The notes: generated from the sequence alone by a model not told the origin. A stretch of DNA of 64,000 nucleotides from Diphasiastrum complanatum (GCA_029204225.1 CM055106.1:3280665-3344664), one strand, 5' to 3'; shown: positions 12,877 through 25,542, numbered from the stretch's first letter. Numbers and translations: made by a program.

Positions 12877-13350
12877 GAAGGAAGCTAGTACGATATTGGA
12901 AGGAGGCAAGTATTGCAGGCATGCCTCATGCATCATGCAGCAGTGCACCTCCAAGAACATTGTCCACACAAGTCCTTCAAGTAATAGCTGCAAGCTCAGA
13001 GCCCAGGCCTCAAAATTCAGACATAGATCAATGAAAGTAGAGTCCAGATGGAACAATGTCATACTCTAGACTCTAGATTGTGGACAATGAAAGCATTTCA
13101 CAGTGCCAAAGATCTTTAGTCTCCACGTCTCTATTTAGACCGGCTTGATACACCTTCCATTGGAAAACTAGAACGCTGAAACAGAAGCTAGTTACGATAT
13201 TGAAAGGAGGTATTGCAGGCATGCCTCATGCATCATGCAGTAGTGCACCTTGAAGGACATTGTCCCCACGAGTCCTTCAAGTATTAGCTGCAAGCTCAAA
13301 GCCCAGGTGTCAAAATTCAGACATAGATCAGTGAAAGTAGAATCTACATA
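12877..13350 (+). repeat. Pair of ~170-bp direct repeats
   Basis: Copies at about 12877-13046 and 13176-13350 share GGCATGCCTCATGCATCATG, AGTCCTTCAAGTA, AGCTGCAAGCTCA and AAAATTCAGACATAGATCA. They differ by scattered substitutions and a short deletion in the second copy. No coding function is evident. Confidence 0.8.
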
Positions 13351-16300
13351 TCTTTAACTACAATGACAAGGTATAGACTACATCATGTCATAATAGCAAT
13401 GCAAATGCTCCATAATATCCACGAGTAATCGTTGCTTACAGAGGTGCCAATAGCCTAGACCTTGCATATGAGTGAATAACTAAGTGTTAATAGATGAGTA
13501 AAGTGACATTCTTAACTCGAGGACATAATTTTCAGACATGCAGGCAAAATATTTTCACTGCACTCATTAGGATTACATCATGCATGCTTGAAAATTAATT
13601 CGCTAACGTGTATCAATGCCTTATGCCTTACTCAATCATCAGATTGTCCAAGTGGGTTGGAGATCAGTTCGGTGGAATCAACATTCTGGTATAACTAGTC
13701 TACTTTATATTTGTCTTTTTGTAGGCTGAATGCGAATTATTTGGTGCTAAGAATAACAATATTTTTGTAGCTAATATATTCTGAATCTATCGTTCACTTT
13801 CCTGAGGTTAGCATAAAGAACAAACCGGAGTATTTCTGCGCAATTAAATCGAACTAATAATTGAGGTAGTACATACTACGTCAATATTGTGCCCCAACTA
13901 CAATTTCTACTGTTGACACTACAATTGTTACCTATTCTGCATACGATTGTTCTTATAATAAAAGATCTAAAGTGAGCAGCTATAATATGACTAGCAATGC
14001 TAGCTGTTTGCAGGAGCTATTATAACCCTCGTTACGCAAAGCAAGCGAACTGAGTCTAGTACTCCACGTCCAAGTTAGAGTCATGTATATGGTTGAGTGA
14101 TTAGGAAGATATACATCCGGATAATTTCCTGCTATCATACCGCAACCTGGTGTTGGCCCATTACAGCATAATCGCATTACCCTAGTACAGCTGGACATGT
14201 TCCGTGATTTGACTATCGAACTGAGAATCCATATGCTACTCCTTTTCCCATAGCTCAGAGAGAATCACTGCCTGCAGATAACTTATATCTGTAGCTTTGT
14301 CGATCCTATAGCAATCTCTATGAATCTATCCAAATCCTCCATAGAAAATCAGAAGGCATTCTCATCATAGGATGATCTGAGGCAAATAGATATCCATACT
14401 ATTGTTTCGAAAACACATTACTTATTTACTAGTAAACATCATAGCTTCGTTGAACTTTGGCACCAGTACCATGCATCTCACTGCCTTTTTTTAATCACAC
14501 TTAAAATTAGTTCAATGTATTTATTGTAGTTCCAAGCAAATTCTTGTGCAGATTGGAGATTACAATACATTTCGTGGAAAACGTATATGAGGTGTCAGTA
14601 CAGGTGCCTGTATACATACATGAAGAATGTTCACTGTTGCAATGTTGTCACAATACCCCCACCCATGCCATACTCTTGTACATGTGTATGAGTATTTGAA
14701 ACATGTCCACAGTCCAAGTTTGCCAGTCAACAAACATAACATTCAATATACACTATATGCAACACACCAGGTGATGGTTAAAAACAAGCAACTGTTCTAT
14801 GTGAACAATATTTCCAGACAGTTTCAAGTCATGATCGTCATGAGCCCCCAGGTCAATAACAAGATACTTTGTTGGGGTTGAGATTCCTTCCTCATATTGT
14901 CTCAATTTTGGCATTCCCATTACCCGCATCCATTTCGTTATCAGAAAGAACAACATAACCATTCATTCCAAGACGTTCCTGTTAGGTATTAGATTGTAAG
15001 ATTTTCGAGATAGCTCACATGAACATTTGAAGTTTTCCCAATCACACTAGCAGCATTTCAGCTTTTCCGAAGCTTTGCCCGGACCTTGTGTATCAATTTA
15101 GTACCATCTAAGAATAACATAAGCAAAGGTGTTGTCTCTGTTTGTACATATAGCGGTTTTTTTTTTTTTGCATGGAGCAGCAGCTATGGAATATAATTGC
15201 AAAACTAGGAGCATTAAATAATTTGTAATGAAACTGAAATTTTTTTTCAAGCCACCAATTTCCATGTTAAGTGTATAGAAATGTTAATAGTCATTAATAT
15301 TGGTTAGTCGTTTGATATGTATTTCTTTGCAAGGATGCCTTTTGGGATTTCTTTGGGTAGTAATATTAGATTGTAATATTTGTGATTGTGTTTCAGATAA
15401 ATGCATGTGTCTGATTGAAAATTTTCTGCTTTTTGTAAATTGGAGACAAGAACTAGCAAGAATTTTGTATGGGTTATGGTGAGATTTGTTCAAGTATTTT
15501 GGATGTGTCTAATGAGATTTAGCCTGCACATTCTTTACGAATACAAAAAAAATTGTAGATTTCACACGTGTGGAGTGTCCACAACATGTACTTGTGATCT
15601 CCTAAGGTGTGTAGATGCACCAAGATCAAGACTAGATTGAGATTCAAGATCTATCTTTGATTCTATGGCAAAAACACACTACTACATGCATTCAATCACT
15701 TCCAACTCTCACTCACACGTGTGGGAAGTATTAAAAAATTATTCTAAGTAAAAACAAGCTGCTCTCCTCGAGTAGAGAGAGAAAATCATCTTGAGCTCTC
15801 GGGTAGAGAGAGAAAGCTAGAAATCCAATAACACTCAAAATCCACACAATCTTCAAATCAACTAGAGCCAAAATGAGGAGTACAATGATACTAGTAGATC
15901 CACGAGCTACCACTATGCTTAACTATGATTGGACCACACTTTGTCACCTCTTAATCCTATTGGACCATTGATCCATGCACCTCTTAATTCTATTGGACTA
16001 TTTTCAAGCAAACCTCAAATTCCTATTGGACCTCACATGGATCCACCTCTAAATCCTATTGGACCTCTTAGAATTCATCAAACAAAAGCATTACACTTGT
16101 CTACACTCTAATTGGCACGAGTTTAGCCTCTTACTCTATTTTGGCTCAATAGTGGCATTACAAGTGGAAATGCATAATTTGCCATCTATGCCAAATTTGT
16201 TCCTTTCAACATCCTACACCTAGATGCTTGATATAAAAAACATAAGACCCCTATATCTAACATAGCTAATCTTTTTCAATTCTTCACAAAAATGATGCAA

Positions 16301-16435
16301 ATTATATGCTTTATGCATGATTGTCGATTTTGAGGTTTGTAAAGCCATTCTTCTTTGGGTCATTTGCTGAGTTTTATGTGTATTCTGATGCTCGGATGAA
16401 ATATACTTGCACTACATACAGTTACAAAATTATAG
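13351..16435. other. No gene seen; short local repeats only
   Basis: About 3.1 kb without a supportable gene. Between 15930 and 16070 the phrase CCTATTGGACC or a close variant recurs about five times, which makes a chance frame read PLNPIGPL repeatedly. Near 15560 and 15714 the palindrome CACACGTGTG occurs twice. Confidence 0.5.
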
Positions 16436-17295
16436 CATTCTGAAAGTGTTTGTAATCAGTTCCCTTTTGACGCTTTGTTGATGAGATTGCGGCGTTCATA
16501 TTCTTTGCAAATATTAAAAAAAAATTGAGTCCGAAATATGTTTTATTCATGCACATCACCGTATTTTTCCTTGTAGGTTTTTTGCTTGTGCACGTATTGT
16601 GATAGTTAGATATATTGTGGCCGTCTAATGAATACGTGAGTACTGTAACAATGCGTGCATACGAAATCAACAACAACGACCATTATTTGATTGCCATGAC
16701 CATAACTTTGCCACTCTTTTTAACCTACAGGCTTTTGCCCATGCATTGGGTGGGAAACCCTTGTGCTTGAAATATTACACAGTACTGTTGGTGGAAAATC
16801 CAACACTATTATGTGATTGTTGTAGATAGATAGTAAACTTTAATTCGGCTTACAGCTTACATATTCCACAACAAATATTCTGTAATTAGGTACTTTGAAC
16901 GTACTATTGATGAGATTATGGTGTTTTGCTCATTCCTTTACTGTTATTGCCAAGACCTTGTCAACGTTCTTTAAGTCCAAAATTTTGGCCATGCATCAAG
17001 TAGAAAATCATCGTGCACGTAATATTGTAGTTTTGGTAGAAAACCTCACACTATCACGTACTATAATTGCAGTTATGTTAATAAGGTTTAGGGTGTGGGT
17101 GTGCGTGTGTGCGTGTGCCTGTAGGTATGGTGTTCCACGCTTACTGGTTCATGCTACCCTAATTCGAAGTCCTTTGATTTATGTTTCATGCTTGCTAGTA
17201 CATGGTACTCTCATTTGTAGCATGTTAATATATTCATGCTCCTTTTATTTGTAGGATCTTAGTTTTTGTGGTATGTATTGGTTATGTTTTATGGT

Positions 17296-17425
<130 letters not shown>

Positions 17426-17670
17426 ATGAAAGAGTTCAAGGTAACCACAACTCTCAATTCTACAAGGTATGTAGCCCTTGTTTTCTTCCGTTAAAGGCGT
17501 GGTGCGAATGTTTCTTGCTGGACGATCAATTCCACAAGAAAGCCAAACGCCGCAAGGAGGGAGCATGTGGTGACATTCTGGCATAGGATATAATCGTACG
17601 GTTCGAGAGTTTTGGTTAACACTCTGTTATGCTCTTTCTTTTTTTCCCTCTTTGTGAGGGTTTAGGGTTT

Positions 17671-17790
<120 letters not shown>

Positions 17791-19363
17791 GTATGTTTGT
17801 TTATGTTCCATGCTTGCTAGTTCATGCTACCGTAATCCATAGTATACTAATTTATGTTTCATGGTTACTAGTTCATGGTACGCTAATTTGTAGAATCTTA
17901 ATTTATGCATGATACGTTAATTTATAGGAACTTAATTTATGTTTTGGCATCCATCAGGTGGAAAATCCTGATGCATGAAATATTACGTACTGATGTTGGT
18001 GGAAGACCCAACACTATTACGTAATAGAATTGCAAGTGTAGGTGAATGTTAAACTGTAACTGAGCTCAGGACTTATATGATTAATACTAATAAACACTTC
18101 GTAATAAGTTTACAATGAATGTACTGTTAATAATAATATGGTGTTCGCATTCTTTACTAATATGAAAAAAAAAATGAACACGTTATATGATTTATCCATA
18201 TGTGTCAAATGTATCTGAGCTTTTTTAAGCCATTTGCTTTTTAAGCCATTTGCTTTAACATGTACTGGTAGTTAGGTGCAACAAAGTGAAACCACTTACA
18301 TTTGTCAAAAAAAAAATCCAATGTTGTATGTACCTATTTCATAATATTGCTATATGATTGCGTGCCTAGGTTTTTGTCTTGGATTCATAGTAGATGGGTT
18401 TTTTTAAAACCAGGTGCAAACAAGTAAATTGTATTTGTTGCCAGGTTTAGTTAAAGCTACAATACATAGATTTTGTCTCATTGAACTACTTAGATATGTT
18501 TAATATTGGGATATCTTTTGCATGTCATTGTATTGACATTTCCAAAAGCCATTTCAAGGGCAGAGGCTTGCAATTCATCACCGTCATTAATTCAAACAAA
18601 AAAAAAGATATACTAAATTAACAGCCAAATATTATAGTCCATTCCGAACATTCAAAAATCGCGGAGTTACAATCACTAAAATGATGGATGGGTGAAAATT
18701 GTAACAATGCATATATAAAAAACTGGTAACATTGACCATTTCTTAATTGACATGCCCAAGATCTTGTCAAAGTTTTCAATGCCTAGATTTGGGGTCATGC
18801 AACATGTAGAAAAGCTTGGTGCACAAAAATTTGTGTATTCTTGGTAGAGACAAATTCAATGCGAATGTGGTTTGTTTGTAACAAGCAATATATTTCAAAA
18901 TTCAATTGAGCTCAGAACTTAGTACCAGTACACAATCTGTAATTACAGTGCCATTGTTTTGTTGCAAAGTACTCTAACTTGCACTTGAAGTGGTAAATCA
19001 TAGGAGTTGATTAGCTAGGCAATGATACCTGAACCGGTTTCATGTAGTTGTGTTGCTAGAAAATGCATTGTCTTCACTTGATACCGTAAAGTTGGGGTCA
19101 TGTAACGGGGAGAATATGGTGGCACACATCTTGTATATTGTTGAAAAATCCAATACTTACATGTGATTTGCTTGCAAGGATAAGCTTTAACTGAGCCCAT
19201 AATTTAGATATCAATTAACATCATCGAATACTATATATAAACAGTGTCGTCATTTTGTTGCGTACAAATGTGGACTGTACTATATGTGCTAGACCGCAAT
19301 ATCTGATCAGATTTCATGTACGTTGTATTGCTAAAAAATACACTACATTTGCATAATTTTGGC

Positions 19364-19560
19364 ATGATGGTTATGGTCGACCGTCTTACCAAATTGGCTA
19401 CGTTTATTCCGGTAAAGACCACCACGAAGGCTTCTGATTTAGCTCAGATATTTGTAGAGTGTCTATTTAGGCTTTACGGATTACCAAGTGATATTGTGAG
19501 CGATCGCGATCCAAAGTTCACCGGTCACTTTTGGTCGGCCATGTTTGCTAATGTGCTAAT
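19364..19560 (+). pseudogene. Ty3/gypsy integrase core fragment
   Basis: The frame reads VMVDRLTKLATFIPVK and then YGLPSDIVSDRDPKFTGHFW. These are the two aspartate-bearing blocks of a Ty3/gypsy integrase catalytic core: VDRLTK with the first D, and SDRDPKF with the second. The frame then runs into unrelated sequence before the catalytic glutamate. No reverse transcriptase, chromodomain or LTR lies nearby, so this is an isolated scrap. Confidence 0.85.
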
Positions 19561-20141
19561 GTGCGGTTTTCTACGGTGGGATGGTGGCAGCAGGTATTAA
19601 TGGGAGTGTTTGTTTTCTTGCAACACTGTGGGTGCTTTGGCCACTAAAAACATGCATGATTCGTACGTTTAATTATTTGCATGGTTCCGTTCATAAATGC
19701 AAATGGAAATTTCATATTCGAAACACCAAATAAATAGCGATGCCGATTTCCTAACTGATGGTAATATTACATTTTTTATGTGAATCCATTATAACTGAAC
19801 CTTTTTTTAATCAAATATTCACAAAGCTTTGTTGCTATTTTCGATTGGGGATTTGACAAAGGAGCTACAAGGCATAGCAACACACATGGAATTACGACTG
19901 CCTAATGGTACCATAAAGAGCTACCATTTTCAAAATCAAAATGCTTACTTTTGGTTTAATACATATCAGTGATTTTTAACATACATGTATTTGTACATTG
20001 CAAAAGAATTATGTCAATTTGAACAAGGTTTACAAGCAACCAAACCTTCAGGTGATGTTCACAGCAATTATAAGTAAAGTACATAACGTACTCGTTTCAA
20101 AAACCCGGTTAGACTACCATTTATTAGAATAAATTTTATGC
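19561..20141. other. No gene seen; presumed to contain the left end of the large Helitron relic
   Basis: No reading frame or repeat can be supported here. The left terminus of the Helitron2-type element must lie in or near this stretch, but I could not recognise it. Confidence 0.3.
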
Positions 20142-20426
20142 GTGTTTATGATGGCAGAGGCTGCGAGTTCATCTGCAATAACAAAACGCGGCCTAGTTCA
20201 AGAATCGTCTACACGTACGGTAGTCCCAAAAATATGTAGACGGGCAACAACAGACCTGCTGGCAACCAGATCTACTGATGGCGCTTGTACCTCTATCACA
20301 CCGCATGAGCTGTTTGAACAATGTGTGGAGTCATGTCCACAAAATCTAGAAATCAATCCACCCGCATTTAGTTCCAATCCACACTGCCTTGTGTTCGACA
20401 GAGAGGAATTCGACAACTCTACATAG
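20142..20426 (+). CDS. Hypothetical ORF at the left of the Helitron relic
   Basis: A 94-codon frame rich in Ser and Thr at its start. I recognise no domain. A stop separates it from the OB-fold-like frame that follows 18 bases later in another frame, so both may once have been one gene. A chance frame is also possible. Confidence 0.25.
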   Translation: MFMMAEAASSSAITKRGLVQESSTRTVVPKICRRATTDLLATRSTDGACTSITPHELFEQCVESCPQNLEINPPAFSSNPHCLVFDREEFDNST

Positions 20427-20443
20427 ATGATATCGAGTTAGGC

Positions 20444-20869
20444 TTGAATAATATAATGTTTGAAGGCCAAATTCTATTAAAATATGGCAACTTTTCACAG
20501 GATTTGCCATATCCAAAAGTGTTAAAAATCGATTTGACCGACATTCATGGTAATCATACAATCACATTGTCAATTCCTCAGGTACATTACACACCCTTTC
20601 TTCAATTGACAATTAATGATTGTATTCGATTAACAAACTTTCATATTGAAAAAAAAAATCCTAAACATGATTGTGGCACATCAAATTTTGTATGTGACTA
20701 CCGGCCTAACACAACAATTGAGAAAACTGCAGCTCTAAATATTAAAACTAGCTTCTATCCTGAAATTTCCCTCGCAAATTTTGGGACAGATTGTGTGGAA
20801 CTATTGGCTAAAGATCCACACATCCATAACTCGTGCTTGGTTGAACAGTTGTCGTCGCTATACTATTGA
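20444..20869 (+). CDS. Possible OB-fold (RPA-like) ORF of the Helitron
   Basis: This 141-codon frame contains IDLTDIHGNHTITLSIPQ, then CIRLTNFHIEKK and KHDCGTSNFVCDYRPNTT. Alternating hydrophobic strands with an IRLTNF-like turn resemble the OB-folds of RPA-type single-strand binding proteins, which many plant Helitrons carry beside Rep-Hel. The zinc ribbon of full RPA1 is not seen and the frame is short. The assignment is by general resemblance only. An unrelated Helitron accessory ORF is the alternative. Confidence 0.35.
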   Translation: MNNIMFEGQILLKYGNFSQDLPYPKVLKIDLTDIHGNHTITLSIPQVHYTPFLQLTINDCIRLTNFHIEKKNPKHDCGTSNFVCDYRPNTTIEKTAALNIKTSFYPEISLANFGTDCVELLAKDPHIHNSCLVEQLSSLYY

Positions 20870-21547
20870 ACTTTAAATACATGTGTCATGTAGATAACGT
20901 TTTGATATAAATGGGTCATATGAATAAGGTGCTTATATTAGTTGTTAATATGAATCCATTCTAATTACATACCATGTTTCAAATATTTACGTTTAGCAAT
21001 TTGGAAACACATCCCCATTGTGGAAAAGATATTTTCTTTTAGTTTTTTTAACCAGAAATATCGATAGATACATGTTGGGCCTTCTAGAAAAATGTAAACT
21101 ATATATATCATACTAATAAAACTTTGTCACACGAAACCCATTTTCCATATGAGGTGGTTTGTAATATTCGTTTTTTAATACACAATTATTTAGCACACAA
21201 TTTGTTTATGCTAGAAAACAATCTATTCATTTCAATCTTATACATGGTATGTTTTATTTATTAGCCGTCATTTATGCTAGACACAATATATTCATTTCCA
21301 TCTTATATATGTTATGTTTTACTAATTAGAAGTAATTCCATAACTTATGTTCGTTTCAATCTTATACATGGTATGTTTTGTTTATTAGAAGTACTTTATG
21401 CTAGAAACAATATGTTCCTTTTAGTCGTACACATGTTATGTGTATTAATTAGAAGCAATTTCATAACTTCAGACTAATTTTGATTCGTACTGTAGCTTTC
21501 CAGTGCATTGCTGAATTAGCATTGGTGTAATCTTAGCAATCAAGACT
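20870..21547. other. AT-rich spacer with a local repeat
   Basis: Between about 21200 and 21470 a motif of the form TCATTTCAATCTTATACATGGTATGTTTT..TTATTAGAAG recurs about four times with changes, roughly every 70 to 90 bp. No coding signal. Confidence 0.6.
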
Positions 21548-21976
21548 ATGATTGTGTCCCACGTATGCCTACCTTTCAAGAACGTTGTAAATGATGACGA
21601 CCAACTTGTGACCATAGCAATTGTTTCCCAACCCGTTTCCAAAGATTTTTCAGGTTTGTTGCTACTACCTTACCACGATTATAGACCTTTTTTTGAGAAC
21701 CCAAAATTTGGGCCTATAATTCAATCATCTTTTCTTGGTTGCATCTATTTCCACCACTATCAATATAATGAGATACACCATATTGTTAATCTCATACTAG
21801 AAGGTCAAAGATATCTTGCTAAAATAGTGCCCCATGTTTCATCTGGTTTGATTCTTGAGGGAAAAAAATTACTTCTTGAAAAAGCAAGCAATTTGGTTTT
21901 GTCCCAATCAAGCATACATTGCCATATTGATACAAAACATTTTTGTGACATGTTTCGTATACTGTACAAACTGTAG
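21548..21976 (+). CDS. Hypothetical ORF in the Helitron relic
   Basis: A 142-codon frame starting at a good ATG, with balanced composition and few low-complexity stretches. I do not recognise a family. It lies between the OB-fold-like ORF and the next ORF on the same strand, so it may be an accessory gene of the element. Confidence 0.35.
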   Translation: MIVSHVCLPFKNVVNDDDQLVTIAIVSQPVSKDFSGLLLLPYHDYRPFFENPKFGPIIQSSFLGCIYFHHYQYNEIHHIVNLILEGQRYLAKIVPHVSSGLILEGKKLLLEKASNLVLSQSSIHCHIDTKHFCDMFRILYKL

Positions 21977-22113
21977 ATATACATGCTTTTCACACCCTGA
22001 CAATACATGCATGCTCATGCATAATTTATGAAGTTCTTCCTTTTGATTTAAATTGTTGTCTCAATATACCCGAGATCAAAAACTCTGCATTCCAAGCTTT
22101 ATGTTTCTGTATA

Positions 22114-22846
22114 GTGGATAGAATTTTGTGCACATACACTCCTAATTTTTCAATCCAATGGACAAGTATTGCAGTTTGTATTTACCAAGGCTATCATCCA
22201 ACCGTTGAATCTCTTGCCATAAAGTGGGCATCATGTATAGCCCAAGTAGTTCTCACAGATTTTGTTGCAGTTTCTTATGAACGCATGTGCGACAGCCAAA
22301 ATTTTCTATCCAATTCAAAAACAATTTACTTGAAGACAACTGAGTACCTTCTAGATCTGATCGCATTCCAGACAAACAATTTTATGGTCACACCTCTTCC
22401 TACAAATCCACCCCTTCAATTGATTCATTCTAGTATCAGTGCCATCCCCCACTCCGAAACCATGCCATTTTCTAGTGCCATTCCAAAAAAACTGCATCAA
22501 CTAAAAAAGAAAACTTGCACTTTAAAACGCGGATTGTTAACTTCAGCACCAAAACCAAGAGTTACAAACAAAATTGGAGCTGCTACAATGTAATGTTGTA
22601 GATGCACAGCGCACTTTGACAACCATAAAAGCGGAGTTCATTTGTATGCTTGGCAAAAAAGATTCTGCGCTCGAAATAGTACAAAAACGATGCAATACAT
22701 GTGAACATGAAATGACGCTGCTACAAAGTCAACATGCAACTACCAAGAAAGAACTTCTTATATTTCAAAGACGAGCTATTTTGCCAGAACGAGTCACACT
22801 TCAGTTGCCAGCTATTACATTCCCTCAAAAAAAGATCCAACCATAG
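22114..22846 (+). CDS. Hypothetical ORF pair, second part coiled-coil-like
   Basis: Two overlapping frames, 22114-22593 and 22574-22846, read as one coding region with a frameshift near 22590. The first has no domain I know. Its end is Lys-rich (KKLHQLKKK). The second has heptad-like spacing of hydrophobic residues (LTTIKAEF, ALEIVQKRC, MTLLQSQHATTKKELLIF), which suggests a coiled coil. It stops about 30 bp before the retrotransposon insertion point. Confidence 0.3.
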
Positions 22847-22872
22847 AAATGTCACTTGAAAGCAGGCATGTT

Positions 22873-22877
22873 GGTAT
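22873..22877. repeat. Target-site duplication, left copy (GGTAT)
   Basis: GGTAT directly abuts the TGTG start of the left LTR; the same five bases follow the right LTR at 27962-27966. Confidence 0.9.
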
Positions 22878-23692
22878 TGTGCAAAAGTACAAAAAGGACC
22901 AAGAGTGGATCCTAATCTGATCCTCAAGAAGTATTGGTTGTCAGATTACTTGATCTATCAATCTACTTGAGATTAAGATCAATCTAGATCAATTCTAGAC
23001 ACAAAATCCTAACAAGAACAATCATTAATTGAAGGTAGGTGTACTTTCTGGTTTCACACATGTGAAACACTATTTGAGTATGGACTCCAACCTGAAAATC
23101 AAGTACACATTGATAGAACCTCAAAACAATCAAAACAAATGTAGACAAATGGAGAGAATCACTCAAAATTGCTTCCAAAACCAAGATTGGTGTCTCACAC
23201 TGATTATGGCCAAATGTGGCTCTATATATACAGTAAGTGATCATCCCTTTGATCCCACATGTGTGAAGATGCTTTGTCATATGATGATTCATCATGCAAA
23301 ACTGACACTTGGACAAAACCTTCTATTTTGAGCACTTTTGGTCCATTTTCCTTCTATATGGAGATCTACTTGAAAATCTTCTAGAAGTCAAAACTCGTCT
23401 ACTTCAGCTTATTCCACACATGTGAGCTGTCATCTACACATGGGATGTGACACCTAACCAAAGGATGTGGCTCATGCAAGCAATAGATTGATGCCATGTG
23501 TCATATGTCTAGAAAACTAGTTTTTGGCCTTTTTAGCCACTAGAACTTGAATTAAATCATATGTACAACCTATATGATTATGGTACATGACAAGTACACT
23601 ATTTTCACACGTGGGAACAGGCTCCACACATGTGTTTCTATCTATATACAAGATTTTTGGCCTCTACCAAGCTTATTTTTGCATTTTTCACA
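22878..23692 (-). repeat. 3' LTR of the nested retrotransposon
   Basis: Direct repeat of 27141-27961. It holds a TATATATA stretch near 23223 and several CACATGTG or CACACGTG palindromes. In element orientation it is the downstream LTR. Confidence 0.93.
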
Positions 23693-23702
23693 CTCCTCAA
23701 AA
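23693..23702 (-). other. Polypurine-tract-like sequence
   Basis: On the minus strand TTTTGAGGAG immediately precedes the LTR start TGTGAAAAA. This is the expected position of the plus-strand primer, but the tract is short. Confidence 0.5.
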
Positions 23703-23829
23703 ATCTAGCTTGGTAAATTTAGCTTGATGGAAAACATGATGATCTTGAGCTTGACTCCATGGGCTGAATTGGTCTTTGCTGGTTCAAAAGGTGTGAAGAT
23801 CAGCCAATGAGCTTGATGTTGATCTGAAA

Positions 23830-25542
23830 TCACCATATCCATGATAGTGCTTCTTTGATGTTGACATCTTTGATGAACTTGAGAGCTTTGCACCATCCTA
23901 GCATCTTCAAAATTGATTCCTTCCAAATTTCATGTACATGCTTGACTTTGAGGCTTGCTCCTTCTTCATGTGCATGCTCCTCCATGAGAAAATAAATATT
24001 TCTTCTTGACTTATTAGAATCACAAAGATCTAACATCATGTTACCATGATCTAGAGAATTAGACTTATCCAAATTTGGACTATGCATGCTACAATAACAA
24101 AGTGTTTGCATCATATCTTCATGCTTGTTTACCACGGTGATCTCAGATCCAATGAGGCTAAATAATTTACTATGGAGATAAGTGTCTTTAGAAGATGATT
24201 CACTTACTCTCATAAAGAGTTTACAATCTGCCTCAATACAAATTTTCAAACTATGAGTGAAAAAATCACTTTTGCTCTTACATGACTCAAGAGCATATAT
24301 TTGATGAAATAACCATTTGCTTTCTAATTGATTTAAAATCAATTTCAACCTTTTAAGAACATCATCTATGTTCTCAAGAGAGACTTCATACTCAACTAAT
24401 ATGGCTTTACTAAAATAACCTTGAGATGATTCTTTAAGATCCTCTTCATGGTGCTCCTTCTTGATGGAAATCCGAGACCTCCATGTCTCATAATGATCCC
24501 AACAACTATGACCACACAATATGCACTTCCTATGATTATCAAAATTACTTATGCTAGAAACATAAGTCCAAAAATGACCACAACTTGGCATGATTTTTCT
24601 AATATTGAAATCAAAAGGCATTTCCATCTCAATAAGGCTAACTACTTGCTTATGGATATAAGTGTCCACTTTGGATGCTTCACTTATTCTCATAAGAAGT
24701 TTACAACTTGCCTTTAAGATTGAAAACTTACAATTTTCATCTTTATGAATGAACACATCATTCATGATCTTATTGAAACCAAAAGATCCTACATTATGAA
24801 GATATTTCCATTTCCTTGACTTCATAACTAATGAAAGCTTACAAGGAAAACATATTTTGCTATCTTTTAAGGCATCACACTCAACTAGTATTGCCTTAAT
24901 CCACCTTTGAGATACAAAAATCTCTTCAAAGCAAAATGGTTCTTCATAAGTTGACATGATAGCATAAATGAAACTATTTTCATTTTGTGATTGCTGCTCC
25001 TTATTCTTGATTGATTTCTGTTGGATCATAACAATAAGTTTGAACTTATCTAAAGTTCCAAGCAAAATACTTTCCAAGGACATAAAATAAATCCAAGTTA
25101 CTTTCATGAAAGTGACATCTATCTTTGCATCTTGAACCAAACAATGCACTTCCAAATGAAAAATTTCAAAAGATTTGACATGTGTTGTGATGGACTCTTG
25201 AAGACAAATCTTGCAAGTCCTTGTGAGACTCCAAGCCTCATTCACCTTTCCACAAAGGAAACACCTTTCCTTGGACTTGTCCTTCTTGTATTTGCATTTT
25301 GAACTTGAAGCTCCATCCTTCACCTCGTCCCCCTTGCTTTGGTTTTCCTTGGATGGATTGGTCTTCTTTTTGTAGCATCTTGAGAAAAAATATCCTCCCT
25401 TGCCACAAAGGTTGCACTCAGGATCCTTTCTTTCCTTCAATAGGATGCCATCTATTGATGCCATGTGAATAAAAACCTGTGATATGATTCTACAAATGTA
25501 ATTTGTGACTTCCAAGAGACTAGATTTGAACATCTTCAACAA
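23830..25542 (-). CDS. 570-codon ORF: zinc-knuckle-like motif plus a duplicated unknown domain
   Basis: Near residue 42 the frame has CNLCGKGGYFFSRC, a gag-type CCHC knuckle whose histidine is replaced by tyrosine, followed by a Lys/Ser-rich stretch and a second cysteine cluster. Residues from roughly 215 onward contain two related copies of an unknown segment. Each has KAILVE(C/Y), KW(K/L), H..., CKL(L/F)MR(I/V)SE(A/S)S, DTY(I/L)H and SLI. I recognise no enzyme. It could be a gag-derived protein fused to captured host sequence. The ATG used is the first in frame; upstream about 1.6 kb to the primer site shows no continuing gag frame. The uninterrupted length suggests selection or a recent origin. 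Confidence 0.55.
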   Translation of the reverse strand: MLKMFKSSLLEVTNYICRIISQVFIHMASIDGILLKERKDPECNLCGKGGYFFSRCYKKKTNPSKENQSKGDEVKDGASSSKCKYKKDKSKERCFLCGKVNEAWSLTRTCKICLQESITTHVKSFEIFHLEVHCLVQDAKIDVTFMKVTWIYFMSLESILLGTLDKFKLIVMIQQKSIKNKEQQSQNENSFIYAIMSTYEEPFCFEEIFVSQRWIKAILVECDALKDSKICFPCKLSLVMKSRKWKYLHNVGSFGFNKIMNDVFIHKDENCKFSILKASCKLLMRISEASKVDTYIHKQVVSLIEMEMPFDFNIRKIMPSCGHFWTYVSSISNFDNHRKCILCGHSCWDHYETWRSRISIKKEHHEEDLKESSQGYFSKAILVEYEVSLENIDDVLKRLKLILNQLESKWLFHQIYALESCKSKSDFFTHSLKICIEADCKLFMRVSESSSKDTYLHSKLFSLIGSEITVVNKHEDMMQTLCYCSMHSPNLDKSNSLDHGNMMLDLCDSNKSRRNIYFLMEEHAHEEGASLKVKHVHEIWKESILKMLGWCKALKFIKDVNIKEALSWIW

